Below, one piece after another: positions 11,903 to 22,467 of a stretch of 64,000 nt of DNA. The notes below the pieces were generated by a model. It was not told the DNA's origin. It worked only from the letters and a program-made list of their open reading frames with translations, and ran no database searches. Position 1 is the first letter of the stretch; each line of letters opens with the position of its first letter. The translations under genes were made by a program, and so were the position numbers. Source of the stretch: Metallyticus violacea (taxonomy: Eukaryota; Arthropoda; Insecta; Mantodea; Metallyticidae); assembly GCA_030762175.1 (NCBI GenBank), contig CM060831.1, positions 81,276,001-81,340,000 on the forward strand, read 5' to 3'.

Positions 11903-12576
11903 CTGCAAACCATTGTTACAGGAAATGAAACTATGGTCCTCAACTATGATTCCTTGTCTAAAAGAGAGTCAATGGAGTGGCATGAACCTGGCGAAGCACC
12001 CCCTCTAAAGACCAAGGTCACTCACTCAACCAAGAAGAACGTGGTTACAATCTTTTGAGACTGTGAAGGAATACTCCACATTGACTTCACATTCAAGGAG
12101 AGGAACACCGCAGTAAATGGGGAGTACTATGCTGGTGTACTGTACGAACTACGTACTTCCATGAAATAGAAAAAGTGAAGAAAACTGAGGAGTGGTGTGC
12201 GCTTCTTCACGACAAGGCGCCTGTGCACACAGCTCTTGTTGCAAAGGAAGCTGTGAAGAAATGTAGCTTCAAGGAGATCGACCATCCACCCTACAACCCA
12301 TATATAGCTCCCAGTGACTATTTCCTCTTCTCAAAACTCAAGAAGGACATTCGAGGAAAGAAATTTAAGTGTGACGAAGAAGTGATGGATGCTGTTTATG
12401 TACATTTTGCAGACAAGAGTTCTGACTACTGGGGGGGGGGGGGGGGTTGAAATGTTAATTTAAAGATGTAAGAGGGGTATTGCAAAATAGGTAAGTATAT
12501 TGAAAAGTGAAATATAGTGTTTATCTGTATCATACTAGAAAATGATTAGGCCGGAAGCTTATAGGCTTACTCTCAT
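11238..12576 (+). mobile_element. Mariner A copy 1 (DD34D), inactive, with GA and G expansions
   Basis: The left terminus (gatccataagtttccggtct) and the right terminus (aggccggaagcttataggct then tactctcata) match the other A copies. The start MFKM near 11408 meets a stop two codons later. The HTH half is damaged at 11490-11520, where GVYG codons are replaced by TA-rich repeats. A long frame then runs 11552-12058: HTH/linker SKTTVHRII, NKVSARWVPRLLSSVQKQQR, a GA repeat coding alternating Arg-Glu, and VTGNETMVL, where the first catalytic aspartate is asparagine. Downstream, LLHDKAPVH keeps the second aspartate and APSDYFLF the third. The frame ends in a run of 16 G (12431-12446). Confidence 0.93.
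11844..11898. repeat. GA microsatellite inside mariner A copy 1
   Basis: About 27 GA units stand where other copies have the short word gagagaa (codons for RGNERE). The repeat keeps the frame open and would code alternating Arg and Glu. Confidence 0.95.
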
Positions 12577-12664
12577 ATATGCGTTACGTCTTTTACAGAG
12601 AAGGACTTTAAAATACTGTAGTAAATACATCTGGGGGGGGGGCGATCCTGATGCTTGGAAACGC

Positions 12665-12803
12665 AATGAATTTTTTGGGGGGCGTAAAAGTCCTGAGTAT
12701 GGCTTCCTTCTGAAGGGAAGTAAAGCCGTGGGTTCCGTGTCGTACATTTACGGCACGATAAAGAACTTCAAGCCTGAAAGAAAAGGCATCTGAGCAAAAT
12801 TTA
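12665..12803 (+). mobile_element. SINE-2 fragment (middle part)
   Basis: Body motifs gaattttttggggggcgtaa, ggcttccttctgaagggaag, gtcgtacatttacggcacga and gcatctgagcaaaattt are present. The tRNA-like head and the 3' tail are missing. It lies just downstream of mariner A copy 1, after a G run at 12633-12642. Confidence 0.85.
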
Positions 12804-13451
12804 AGTTCAACATAAACCTATTTATTGAGTTAACGCCTTTAAAATGGCGAGTTTAATCTGAAATATGCTGAATGCCGGAAAGCACATCAGCTGTCGGCAA
12901 CGCTGGCATTCTTGGAAGTGCATTTCGCGCATTCGCCGACTGCAGAGAGTTGAATAGAGGCTTGAAGGGGAAGGAGGACCCTCAAGCTCTGGCTGCTTGT
13001 CTTAGCATTTTACCACTTGACCGAGTTTGGTCGCTTTAAGAGCTAATAGAAATTGAATATATACATTTTTTAATTTCTAAACACAAATAAAGAACTGTAA
13101 TCTCTCGCCCCAGCTGAAATGCACCTTGATTACCTCTAATCCTCGTCAATCAGATTTCTTAATAACCGTTTCATTCTTCCTACTCCTGGCTACTCTCAAG
13201 CAATAAAGGGTAAGGAGTTGTAAAGCATTTAAAAAATTATTTCATTTTGTTGCTTTTCGTTCGTTCGTACGTTTAGGTATTTATAGTGGAGTCTGCGAGC
13301 AACAAGCGTACGTTCCAGGTCCTCTGGAAGCAAACTACAAATTGGTGGTGCACACACACCAAGAGATAGTAGCTGTAGTAATTGTACATTTCATTAAATA
13401 ATGTAGTGTAATAGATGCTATATTGCAAACGTATCGCCAAATAGACCTATT
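12804..13451. other. Unrecognised spacer
   Basis: A somewhat GC-richer patch at 12880-12980 and AT-rich remainder. No motif or shared repeat identified. Confidence 0.35.
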
Positions 13452-13455
13452 TTAA

Positions 13456-14452
13456 GGTAACCAGGAAGTGTAAATCTAACAAATAATGCAACAGTATATT
13501 TTGCACTGTGTCTCAGAAATTTATAAACCTATCGATATGAAATTTTTATGAGATACTAACAAAACTTAACTAAAGATGCTATGTAAAATTTAATTTTCTA
13601 AAGCACATAAGTTTTTTTAAATAAAAATAAAATAAATCTTATTTCCCAATAACTTAACATTTTGACGTAAATGAGAAATTTTCTCAGGACCAATCTGATT
13701 GAAATTTTATACCCACATATTGTATGCAAATGTGAAGTGTGGTAACTAGAAGTATTTAAATATCACTATTAGTTGATAAAAATTAATATCAATAAGTTTT
13801 CTTTCAAACTTTGTTTTCAAGCAATTAGCATAGATATATTATTCTTGTTCCCAGAATAGCTTGTTTTTTTACAATCAAAATAAAAAATATATAATTTCAA
13901 TTCTACTACTGGTTTATAATAAAATTGAAAAGTATGTCAGTGTCTTCAGTTTTTAACAAGCTTTTATTTTGATCTAAAAAGTTTTAAAAAACTTTGTGCA
14001 TTAGAGAATTAAAATCTACAGAATATCTTTAGTTAAATGTTCTTAATATTTCTCAAAAATTTCATATTGATAGCTTAAAAACTTTTTATTGATTTGGTTT
14101 ATTTATGGACGCTCTTTAACATCTCAGGTCATCAGCGTCCCATTCAATTCAGGGCGTGAAACGGCCGACAAATTTTGCTCAGAGGTCTCTTCTTTCAGGC
14201 TTCAGGGTCTTAATCGTGCCGTAAATGTACGACACGGGAGTGGCGGCTTTACTTCTCTTCCGAAGGAAGCCATACATGAGATTTTTTACATCCTAAAAAT
14301 CCATCGATCCTGGGCAAAATCCATCAAGATCCCGCGATATTGAAGGCAAGTATGGTTATCACTACACCACCAGGACCGACTTAAAATTTGTTGAGATACA
14401 GTGTAAAATCATGCTGTTGCATTATTTGCTAGATTTACACTTCCTGGTTACC
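13456..14452. mobile_element. Palindromic MITE at a TTAA-like site, copy 1 (interrupted by SINE-2)
   Basis: The left end ggtaaccaggaagtgtaaat and the right end, read in reverse, ggtaaccaggaagtgtaaat are the same word. The inner parts stay complementary for at least about 200 bases with divergence, for example ctcagaaatttataaacct against its partner near 14050. TTAA precedes the left end (13452-13455), and the right flank is TAAA. The same element, inverted, is at 37600-38266. No open frame of note occurs. Without the SINE-2 at 14081-14379 it would be about 700 bp. The long inverted arms mean the transcript or single strand could fold into a hairpin. A TTAA site suggests piggyBac-type mobilisation, but the end sequence is not one I associate with that family. 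Confidence 0.8.
14081..14379 (-). mobile_element. SINE-2, reverse strand, nested in the palindromic MITE
   Basis: On the - strand the head begins near 14379 (ggtcctggtggtgtagtgat, an A box), followed by a degraded B-box region and the usual body. The 3' end is an AT-rich tail at 14090. The MITE sequence resumes on both sides; the word cttaaaa at 14074-14080 and 14380-14386 is the probable target duplication. The insertion is younger than the MITE. Confidence 0.88.
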
Positions 14453-14547
14453 TAAATACTACTAACAGGTATTGATTTTGTTTAGATAAATGTGCTCACA
14501 ACTAACGCATTTCATTCGTGCATAGTGATCTGCCTAAATGCAGGTTT

Positions 14548-14828
14548 CCCACGGGTGGCCGAGGTCGTGAAGGCATGGACTCGTAAGCGGGAGGTCTGGG
14601 GTTCGAATCCCACCAGGACGGTCTCCTCCCTGATTGAGGTTTGTACAGATTTTTCTCAGTCCTCATAAATAGCAAAAGCCGGGAAGGTACCTTAAATTTA
14701 GGCCTGGAACGCTTCCTCCCTTAAAAAAATCCTTTCCCAATATATCATTTCATTTCATGTATCATCAGTATCATCGCCTATGGTACCTCAGTAGTAAAAA
14801 CGGACGTTAAACACCACTCAATAAATAA
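14548..14828 (+). mobile_element. SINE-1, full-length
   Basis: The head has A box gtggccgaggtcgtgaaggc and B box ggttcgaatcccacc. The body has cctgattgagg, tcctcagt and ctatggtacctcagtag, and the tail is acgttaaacaccactca plus A-rich sequence. A near-matching duplication, taaatgcag with a T run, occurs at 14535-14547 and 14829-14841. Confidence 0.9.
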
Positions 14829-14841
14829 TAAATGCAGTTTT

Positions 14842-16399
14842 TTACTGCGCACTAAACATTATGGCGTGTTTGCAGTTTTCTAGAGAAACGTTGCTCTATG
14901 TTATAATCGAGATTAGGTGGTGATGGAGCAAAGATGAAATGAGTTGCAAGGGCCGCCTCTGTGGGAAGCAAGCAGACTAACCATTCGCCCACGATGCCTC
15001 TAAATATCTCGATAAAATGGAAAGAAAAACTATGGTGATGGGTTTCAACGGACCCCCAACCGCAATTGACAGAAATGAGAATGCAAATCACTTTCAAAGA
15101 CTATTGGCATATCTCATAAAGACTGAACATATTTTGAATGTTTTACAAGAACACGTCATGGCGTCTGGCCAGGGCAGAATGAAACTACCGACTCTGGAAG
15201 TGCACGTGTAAAGTGCAAACTATGCACGCCTTTGATGTTTCTGAGAAAGGAAGTGTGTGCGGCATGAAACTTCTTTCATGAAATGTCGCGAATTTCAAAA
15301 TCGGCAATAAATTAAAGTAGATGTTTTAAGAATTCTTAATCTGTTGATATCGTTATGAAATACCATTATGTCTCTTCTGAGACATTGTTGGATGAACCTT
15401 TACTTTGAAAAAGCAATCCTGGTATTTGATAAGCTTTTCAGCATTTATTTAGAGCAGATAAAAAGAGAAAAGCTGGAATTCGTGCAAAGTATAAAAAGTG
15501 CACTTGATAAATGGCATTTTCATTGTGCGTAAGAATTTAAATTTTGCTTATATGTATCTGTAATGTGCAAGAGACAATTTTCATTCGTAGAGGACTTTGT
15601 TAGTTTAGAGACCGAATAATGCTTACTTTAACAGGCCTGTTCCTTAGTGAACTAACGTCTCTTCAGAGAGACATGTCCGTGGCAAAAAGATAGGTTAGTT
15701 GGAGGTAAGCCAGGCATTAGTCGAACATACTACCTTCATAGTATTGTACATTTTACGACACATAATCAAAGTGCACAGGGTTGATGCCCAGTGTGCAGCA
15801 TAAACGAAACAAGGTGCAAAAATTGTTTCGCTATGAAACTGTTAAATCCCATACTTGGCACGGTAGTATAAACCTGAGCTTAGCGGCACCCAAGCGACTA
15901 ACGAGCCCTTCCCCAATGCAGCTCATATGACAGTCAACGTGTTCTTGTGCTTCATCCAGTTCGTGAAAACTGCTGTGAATGGGCATTTTTAGTGTCATGT
16001 GCCGTTTGTAAGAAAAGTCCAAAACTTCTGTGGAACGCCATACTTTTTGACGATAGTGCATCAGTGTGGACAGGAAGTCTTGAAAGACCTTCCTATTTTA
16101 AAGCCTGTTCCCCTGAATGCTTCGGCATTTGCTATCAAAGGTTACAGCCATCGCTTATCTCTCGTTGCCTAACCTGATATGCAAAACATAGCTCGTTTTT
16201 CTTGCTCTGCAGTAGACAATTACGGCTAGTTTTACCTGATGACAGCTGTTAATTAAGTCCACATGGAGAGACAGGGGGGAGCATTTTGCCAAATGCACAT
16301 TACTTCTTTTTTAATCCCGATTTAACATTCTGTTCAGGAATAAAGTTTATCATGGCCGTGCCTATTGTGTTAAATATGTGGTGGCGTCCTTGGTTAAGT
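14842..16399. other. Unrecognised, possible very old transposase trace near 15.9-16.1 kb
   Basis: Most of this stretch shows nothing. Between about 15950 and 16100 a + strand frame (LLWNAILFDDSASVWTG) faintly resembles the region around the first catalytic aspartate of HTH/DDE transposons. I do not regard this as established. Other open frames here are short. Confidence 0.25.
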
Positions 16400-17190
16400 G
16401 CGCCATAATAAACTGCCAGTGTATAATGAAGAGAAATTGCGTGATATTGAGGTTAATCAGTATTCCGATTCTGCGGAGTTGGTGCCCGGCCCCAGTATCA
16501 AGTCTAAAAATTTAAACATTTTAAACAAGGTGTGCCAGAAAATGGTCTTTGAAGTGCATGACTGCGTTGTGAAGAACTAGGTAAGGGACCAATAAGCGAA
16601 CTGAGTAGCCCAACAGCCAAAAAATCATCCGGAATAAAATCAAACCCGTTGAGGAAATTTGATGAATTCACGTGTGAAATAGAGAAATGTTCAAGGAAAA
16701 CCTCCAGCACTCCAAGAGCTAACATGCTTCGACAATTCTCATACAAAAGAAAGTTCCCTATGGCGCCTTATAGGGAAAAGGTTTCGCTTCGGTGCTCGTA
16801 ATGAAAGACATCTGATTATGGAATCATCTCATATAGTGTTTTGTAGGTATGAATACTACATAATATCAATCATTTGCTGTCTGCAGGGTATATGAAACTT
16901 GGTATGTGACAAAACTATGTTTTAAAGAAAGGCTGGGACGTTAGAAACTGCCCCTGAGCTCTCAACACGCGCGGGTCCTAAGGAAAGGTGATAATGTTGC
17001 TATTGTAGGTGAGCGCTGGGTTCTGAATTACCTTTTGGCGAAAAACATTGCCATGCTAAGTTCTGACGGTCATGACGAAATGAATGGCGATGTTTTCGAA
17101 AACTGGTTCCAAATTTACCTACTGAAAAAATCTGTCCGATGTTAGGAATTGTGTTGGATAATGCAATTCGAGGCAAACTGTTCATTCATC
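16400..17190 (+). pseudogene. Degenerate DDE transposase, unclassified family
   Basis: Pieces in several frames suggest an old DDE transposase. Near 16540-16680 there is an N-terminal segment (KVCQKMVFEVHDCV, then LGKGPISELSSPTAKKSSG and LRKFDEFTCEIE). At 17040-17160 SSDGHDEMNGDVFENWFQ is followed by a frame in which LCWIMQF corresponds to the VLDNA-type catalytic block. This order (DYHDEMN-like block, about 15 residues, then the LDNAPYH-like block) is known from an insect-abundant DDE family with an IS630-like fold. Frameshifts and stops are frequent, and the first catalytic aspartate region was not found. Termini were not found. Confidence 0.5.
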
Positions 17191-17398
17191 AAGAAAATGG
17201 AAGAGTTTGGTCTTCATGCAAAAATGTAATATATCTATAACCGACCCAGTTGCAACAAAGTACACACAAACAAGCAATAGACGGTTGACATGTAGTATTC
17301 CCCTTATCACTGTGTTTTAATCCTGTAGTGTGGTTTAGACTGAAACATCGTAAAGAATGCAACATGGGAGTGTTTGTGAACTATTCATAGATCATGAG

Positions 17399-17660
17399 AA
17401 GTCGGAAGCTTTCACGGCCGGAATCAGACTTATAACTAAAAGTTTCTTCCGGGCTTGGAAGCCATGGTCTGTCGTCGCTAAGGTGTCCAAACGTTTCGTC
17501 CCCACCTGCGAAGGATGTCTTCAGTGGCGCGGTCTGCGTCTTCTAGGAGAAGGTTCAGGCACGACTGCATCGCCAGTTGGAGGTGTTCTATTTATTGGCT
17601 CGGCTGGAGCGGAGTGGGTGTGTACTCGGAGGGTAGGGCATCTCAGCTCTGATAGTTGAT
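17399..17660 (-). mobile_element. Penelope-like element terminal segment with hammerhead-ribozyme core motifs
   Basis: On the - strand, ctgaaga (17518-17524) is followed 20 bases later by gaaac (17493-17497). These are the two conserved core strings of a hammerhead ribozyme, in the right order and spacing. Further along are ggcttccaagcccggaag and gattccggccgtgaaagctt. I recognise this layout from the terminal repeats of Penelope-like elements, which carry hammerheads in many animals. The upstream part (17560-17650) includes an AATAAATA-like box, as expected of a promoter-bearing terminal repeat. The stem II closing bases look mismatched, so catalytic activity is doubtful. No Penelope reverse transcriptase or GIY-YIG domain is in the window, so this is a solo end. 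Confidence 0.7.
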
Positions 17661-18110
17661 TGGTTCGCGTGATTTTTAGATCATTTCACTGAATATCTAC
17701 AAGCTGCTTATGTAACATGGCGACATAAATAACTTGTCAGCACTACCTTAAAATTAAATTGCATTATTTGGCCAAAAGTAAAATGAATAATTAATATCGA
17801 AATGTAAAGTAAAATGAGCTATTTATTCTTATATAAATTAGTAAAAAGAAAGATTTTGCAAAGCAGAATATTGAATAAACCACTGGCAGCAATTTAATAA
17901 AACAATGGAACATTTTCTGTTATGATTAATATTTTACGCAAGCAGCCCGCAAAATTAAAACCTGTTTCTTTATTTAGTTAAAAATCAATACTTTCATCTG
18001 TAAATCAAGTAATAATGAAATTAATACTGTTGGTTATCTTCGTCTTTTCATTTAGTAAATACAAACTTCGGCTTTCACTTGTTTTTTAATTATGTCTACT
18101 GCGTGTTATT
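17661..18110. other. AT-rich spacer
   Basis: No coding or repeat signal seen. Confidence 0.35.
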
Positions 18111-18120
18111 AACAGCCGAT

Positions 18121-18420
18121 ACCGCCACGGGTGGCCGAGGTCGTTAAGGCACGGATTCGTGAGCGGGAGGTCTGCGGTTCGAATCCCGCCAGGACCGTCC
18201 TCCCTGACTGGGGTTTTTTCCAGGTTTTCCTCAGTCTTCATAACTGGCAAATGCCGGGGAGGTACCTAAACTTAGGCCTGGAACGCTTCCTACCTTAAAA
18301 AAAAAAAAATATCCTTTCCCAATTTATCATTTCATTTCATGTATCATCAGTGTCCACCGCCTGTGGTGCCTCAGTAGTAAAAACGGGCGTTAAACACTAC
18401 TCAAAAAAAAACAAAAAAAA
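18121..18420 (+). mobile_element. SINE-1, full-length, young
   Basis: Flanked by the perfect duplication aacagccgat at 18111-18120 and 18421-18430. The head has A box gtggccgaggtcgttaaggc and B box ggttcgaatcccgcc. The body has cctgactggggttttttcca and ggcaaatgccggggaggtac, and an internal A run at 18298. The 3' end is acgggcgttaaacactactc plus an A tail. By eye it differs from the copy at 31861-32157 at only about three positions outside homopolymers, which suggests recent activity. Confidence 0.96.
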
Positions 18421-18430
18421 AACAGCCGAT

Positions 18431-19734
18431 GTTCTACGCGTGAGCGCAAGTCCAATCACTTCCAAGGTTCTTTACAGCAGTAAAACCTCAATTATCTATT
18501 CTAATAAACGAAAAGTATAAAGGAATAGGGGAAGAAAAACCGGTTATTCTGTAACGGATTCCAGAAGAGTTTTAATATCGTGGCAACCGTGAGTGGCTGC
18601 AAATTTCAGGAAAAAGGCTATAAGTAATACAGTAACTATAAATGGAAATATGTACTTGATTGTTTTACCTATACAGTGCATAATATTACAAACCTGTATA
18701 TATGAAGGCAGTATATCTTTTTATATTACTGTATTTCAACAAAATGGCAGAAAGAGATAAAAATCGGAAGAAAAGTTTATTTACATAATGTCATTTATAT
18801 ATGAAGAATACAAGAGCAAGACTGAATGAAAATACACTTATTGTCTCTTTATAGAAATGTAATTTGAAGTTTAAAATGCCACCACTCTCAGGAGCTGCGT
18901 AAGGGAATTTTTAAGCATTACGGCCTTATTAGTTAGTGAAATACGTTATTGCATTACTGTGTGTTAATTAACATGACAAATCTCTAAAGCTAACTAATAA
19001 AAGAAAAACTTAACCAGATCTGTCTGTTTTTCCCCCCTTAATAACCCATCGAAAATTAATGTCCATGGTGAAATTACACTGATTTCCAGAAGTAATGGGA
19101 ATAAAATTAGAATTCTTGCAATCTATAAGTATTACAAAAGATAAACCACATTTTGGAAGTAATGTTATCTTATTATTATTATTATTTATATTAAAACTCA
19201 AAAATTAATAGAATACTGTTAAATAAATGAATTATAAGACCACTGACATAAGGCTTTACTGTATGGGTATTTTAAATGTAACTATGTTTATGAACTGAAC
19301 CCTTAGTTTCGTCTTTACGTTCACTAAAACAGATAGGAATAACAAAATTTTTGACTTACCTTGTGTATTTAACAAGGAGAAATTTAAATGTGCAAATGAA
19401 ACAAAAACATGTTACTATTTAAAAAGTGTTACAATGTACTAAGCAAATATACACAATCAACAATAAACATTGAAAGTTTGATCGATTTTCAGTGGTTTTG
19501 AAATTTAATTGTAATATGAGTAACGTAAACGTTTTCTGAATGTTATTACAGAGCGCTCTTATATGCAAATATAATTCTTAAACACACATTAGATTAATAT
19601 TTCACAGTTTATATCATTAGGAGAATGCGTTCCCCCCTCTCCAAATATAAAACATACATAGTTATAAATACAGTTCATATGCTGAATTAATTTGTCCTTT
19701 AATTTTAAAACAGCATAGAAAAAATTAAACGCAA
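18431..19734. other. AT-rich sequence, nothing recognised
   Basis: Strongly AT-rich with no open frame above about 63 codons. The last 50 bases may be a decayed lead-in to the satellite array that follows. Confidence 0.4.
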
Positions 19735-20423
19735 GGGTGCTTTTTAAATTTCAGTTTTCAGGTATACATCCACTGTGGTCCTATATCCCTAATTTTCAAA
19801 AAAGTATTTCTCATATTTTATTTGAATGGTATATACCGAATTTTGTTGTGAAGAAACAAATATTGGTGCTGCTAGAGTCATTTTTAAATTTTGGTTTTCA
19901 GGTAAACCCTCAGTCTTAATAGTCTATCACTGATTTTTGAAACTATTGTTATTATTTTATTTCAATGGCAAATTCAGAGTTTCCTTTAAAAAAAGCAAAA
20001 GTTACGTCCAATAGACCGATTTTTAAATTTCGCTTTAATCCTACTCTGTAAATTTTGGTTTTTAGGTATACCCCTAATCCTAATGTGCCATTTTCCTGAT
20101 TTTCATAAATTATTTTTGTTGTTTTATTTAAATGGCACGTACCGAGCTTCTTTGCGAAAAAAAACAAATATTGGTACTGCTAGAGCGATTTTTAAATGTT
20201 GAGTTTCAGGCAAACCCACATTCCTAATAATCTGATTTCGCTGATTTTCGTAAACTATTTTTATCAATTTATTAATTGTAATTGCCATTTTTCGTTAAGA
20301 AAAAAACAAGAATTTCCACCGTATAACGAATTAAAATTTTCGATTTAGGTTAATCTCCACCCAGAATGGTCCAATTTTGCTGGTTAACGAACCCCATGAA
20401 TTGTTTGTTAATTGATCGTTATA

Positions 20424-21547
20424 CCTGGTGCCAGGACCGATGAATTTTTTGGGCGTAAAAATTCTAAGTATGGTTTCCTTCGGCAGGGAAGTAAAGCCGC
20501 GGGTCCCGTGTCGTACATTTACGGCACGAAAAAGAACCTCAAGCCTGAAAGAGAGGCATCTGAGCAAAATTTGTCGTGCGTTTCACGCCCTGAATAGAAT
20601 GGGACGCAGTGACCCGAGATGTTAAAGAGAGTCCTTAAATAAAAAACAAATCAACAAATACCTGGTGCATTCAAGTTGTAATGCCTCCGACCCCCCCCCC
20701 CCCCTTCAGGACTGGAAACAGAAACATGCGGCTTGTTTTAAAATAGTAGGGGCACTCGTCAATGCGTGACAAGAGATGGCAGCACTGTATGGCACACAGA
20801 ACTCTAGCGACAGCGGCGACTGTTTTTGATACTTCAAAATGGCGACGTTTTTATTACAAGAACAGCGTGTAATCTTTCGTTTTCTTCATTTGCGTGGTTT
20901 GACACCGACTGAAATTCATCGCCAGTTGAGTGAGACATGTGGTGATGGTGTCATGGGTGTGTCTAATGTGAGTTCATGGATGCGACGATTCAAGGAAGGC
21001 AGAACCAAGGCAATCTCGGCCTCGCACAAGCCGGTCTGACGACATGAAGCTATTCTTACTCATTGCGTTCCAAAGGGCATTACAATGACAGGTGCATCCT
21101 AAGATGTTTTGAAGAAACTCCTTCCAGCATCGCGTGAAAAACGGTCGGAAAAGGCTGCACGTGTGCTCTTTCCCCAAGACAACGTCCCAGCGCATCGGGC
21201 GAACGTGACGCAGCAGTTTCTTCGTGAAAACAACTTTGATGTGATTCCTCCCGCTCCATACTCACCTGACCTGACTCCTAGCGACTTTTGGATGTTTCCA
21301 ATGATGAAAGACACTCTCCGTGGTCGCACTTTCACTAGCCGTGCCGCTATTGCGTCAGTGATTTTCCAGTGGCAAAACAGACTCCTACAGAAACCTTCGC
21401 AGCGGCCATGGAATCATGGCGTCGACGTTATGAAAAATGTGTACGGCTGCAGGGAGATTACATCGAGAAGTGACACAAGTTTCATAGTTTTCGTGTCATT
21501 AGTTAGTGAGAAAAAAATCGGAGGTGTTATAACTTGAATGCAGCTCT
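20424..21547 (+). mobile_element. Mariner C copy 2 (DD34D), deleted, with SINE-2 in its left end
   Basis: The ends lie between TA dinucleotides at 20422-20423 and 21548-21549. The left terminus is cctggtg, interrupted by SINE-2, then repeated and continued from 20661 as cctggtgcattcaag; the right is ttataacttgaatgc. A C run follows the left end (about 20690). The transposase starts at 20839 (MATFLLQEQRVIF, GLTPTEIHRQLSETCGDG) and runs to a deletion at about 21040 that removes the DNA-binding linker and the first catalytic aspartate. It resumes near 21055 with LTHCVPKGIT and then the frame 21109-21537: FPQDNVPAHRANVTQQFLRE and APYSPDLTPSDFWMF hold the second and third aspartates. Confidence 0.93.
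20431..20657 (+). mobile_element. SINE-2, 5'-truncated, inserted in mariner C terminus
   Basis: The duplication atacctggtg at 20421-20430 and 20658-20667 flanks the copy. This word is itself the TA plus first bases of mariner C, so the SINE landed inside the mariner end. The SINE begins at ccaggaccgatg, so both tRNA boxes are absent. The body and the AT-rich tail (aaataaaaaacaaatcaaca) are typical. Confidence 0.93.
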
Positions 21548-21598
21548 TATGCCGGCTTTCATTGAGGAAAAACAAAAATTGTGGCCGCTAGAGCGTTA

Positions 21599-21641
21599 AC
21601 AACATACATACATACATACATACATACATACATACATACAC
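21599..21641. repeat. ACAT tetranucleotide microsatellite
   Basis: About ten ACAT/CATA units at the broken end of the satellite array. Confidence 0.95.
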
Positions 21642-22467
21642 ACATTATTTCATTGTTATTTTCGGTACCTAGTAGGTAGGATCGATGATGATTTGAAGTT
21701 TTTCAAAAATATTTTGATGGGTTCACCAGAAATTCCTTCGTAATTCACTAAAATCCTATAAAATGATAAAAAATATATACAGACATAGCATACTTTAGGT
21801 TACATTCTTAAAGTGATTTTCTAATATAAACTTGTAGATAGTGAAACTAACAAGAGGTGCTACATAGTCTTATAAATTGAGGCATGTCGTAAAATGTTTA
21901 TATATATAAAAACCCACTTTACTTGCACCGTAGCTAAAGTCATACCCAATGCTATAAGCATAATTTATGTTTGAAAAATACGGAACTAATCCTAATTTGT
22001 GATGATTGTAACACCAACTTCTATTGGCATTGCTCATTGTTGGCAAAATGTAAATCTGAAAAAATAGAACTCTGCATTGTCTGCACAGAATTTTTTACAG
22101 ATCGAAAGTAGGTCATACTTTGCCGTGGGCAGATTACAATAAAGATAGAATAGAATATGGATGACGTGGGCCAATTCCAGTCTCTTGGCTGCAACAATGA
22201 CATAGGACTCCCAGGAAGAATTGTAGATAATTCTCGAAGGTTTCTGTATGCTAAAAATCTTCATCGGACATATATACTATATTGTGTATTAAGAAATGAA
22301 ATCCATGATTTTGCAAATATTCTGCGAACATTCAACTACATTGAAAGGAGATAATTTCGCGCCACACCTTCTGAGTGGTAGTTTCACTCATTAGGTGTAC
22401 TCAGCCTAGACTTTTCGGTTTATTAAGCCCATGCCCCTGTCACTTTCCATGTAACTACTGGGTGGTA
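21642..22467. other. Unrecognised sequence
   Basis: No recognised repeat. A 65-codon frame at 22157-22354 has no known motif. Confidence 0.35.

Larger units (their letters stand above)
19736..21598. repeat. Satellite array of about 140 bp units, split by mariner C
   Basis: At least five diverged tandem units start near 19736, 19866, 20004, 20173 and 20317. Each has a block like ctagagcgatttttaaattt, then ttttcaggtaaaccc, a ctgattttcgtaaactattt block, an aatggca block and aaaaacaaatattg before the next unit. The third unit has an extra stretch of about 29 bases. The fifth is cut at 20421 and resumes at 21549; joined, its halves give 105+34=139 bases, one period. A sixth begins (ccgctagagcg) and ends in a tetranucleotide repeat at 21599. 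The function is unknown. Confidence 0.85.

Noticed and set aside
15940..16180. Another HTH/DDE transposon near the first catalytic aspartate
   Set aside because: Only one weak block (ILFDDSASVWTG) with no second block in order; kept only as a remark in the region entry.
19736..20316. CRISPR-like array of spaced repeats
   Set aside because: The units are about 140 bp, contiguous and diverged throughout, without short exact repeats and unique spacers; it is a eukaryotic tandem satellite.
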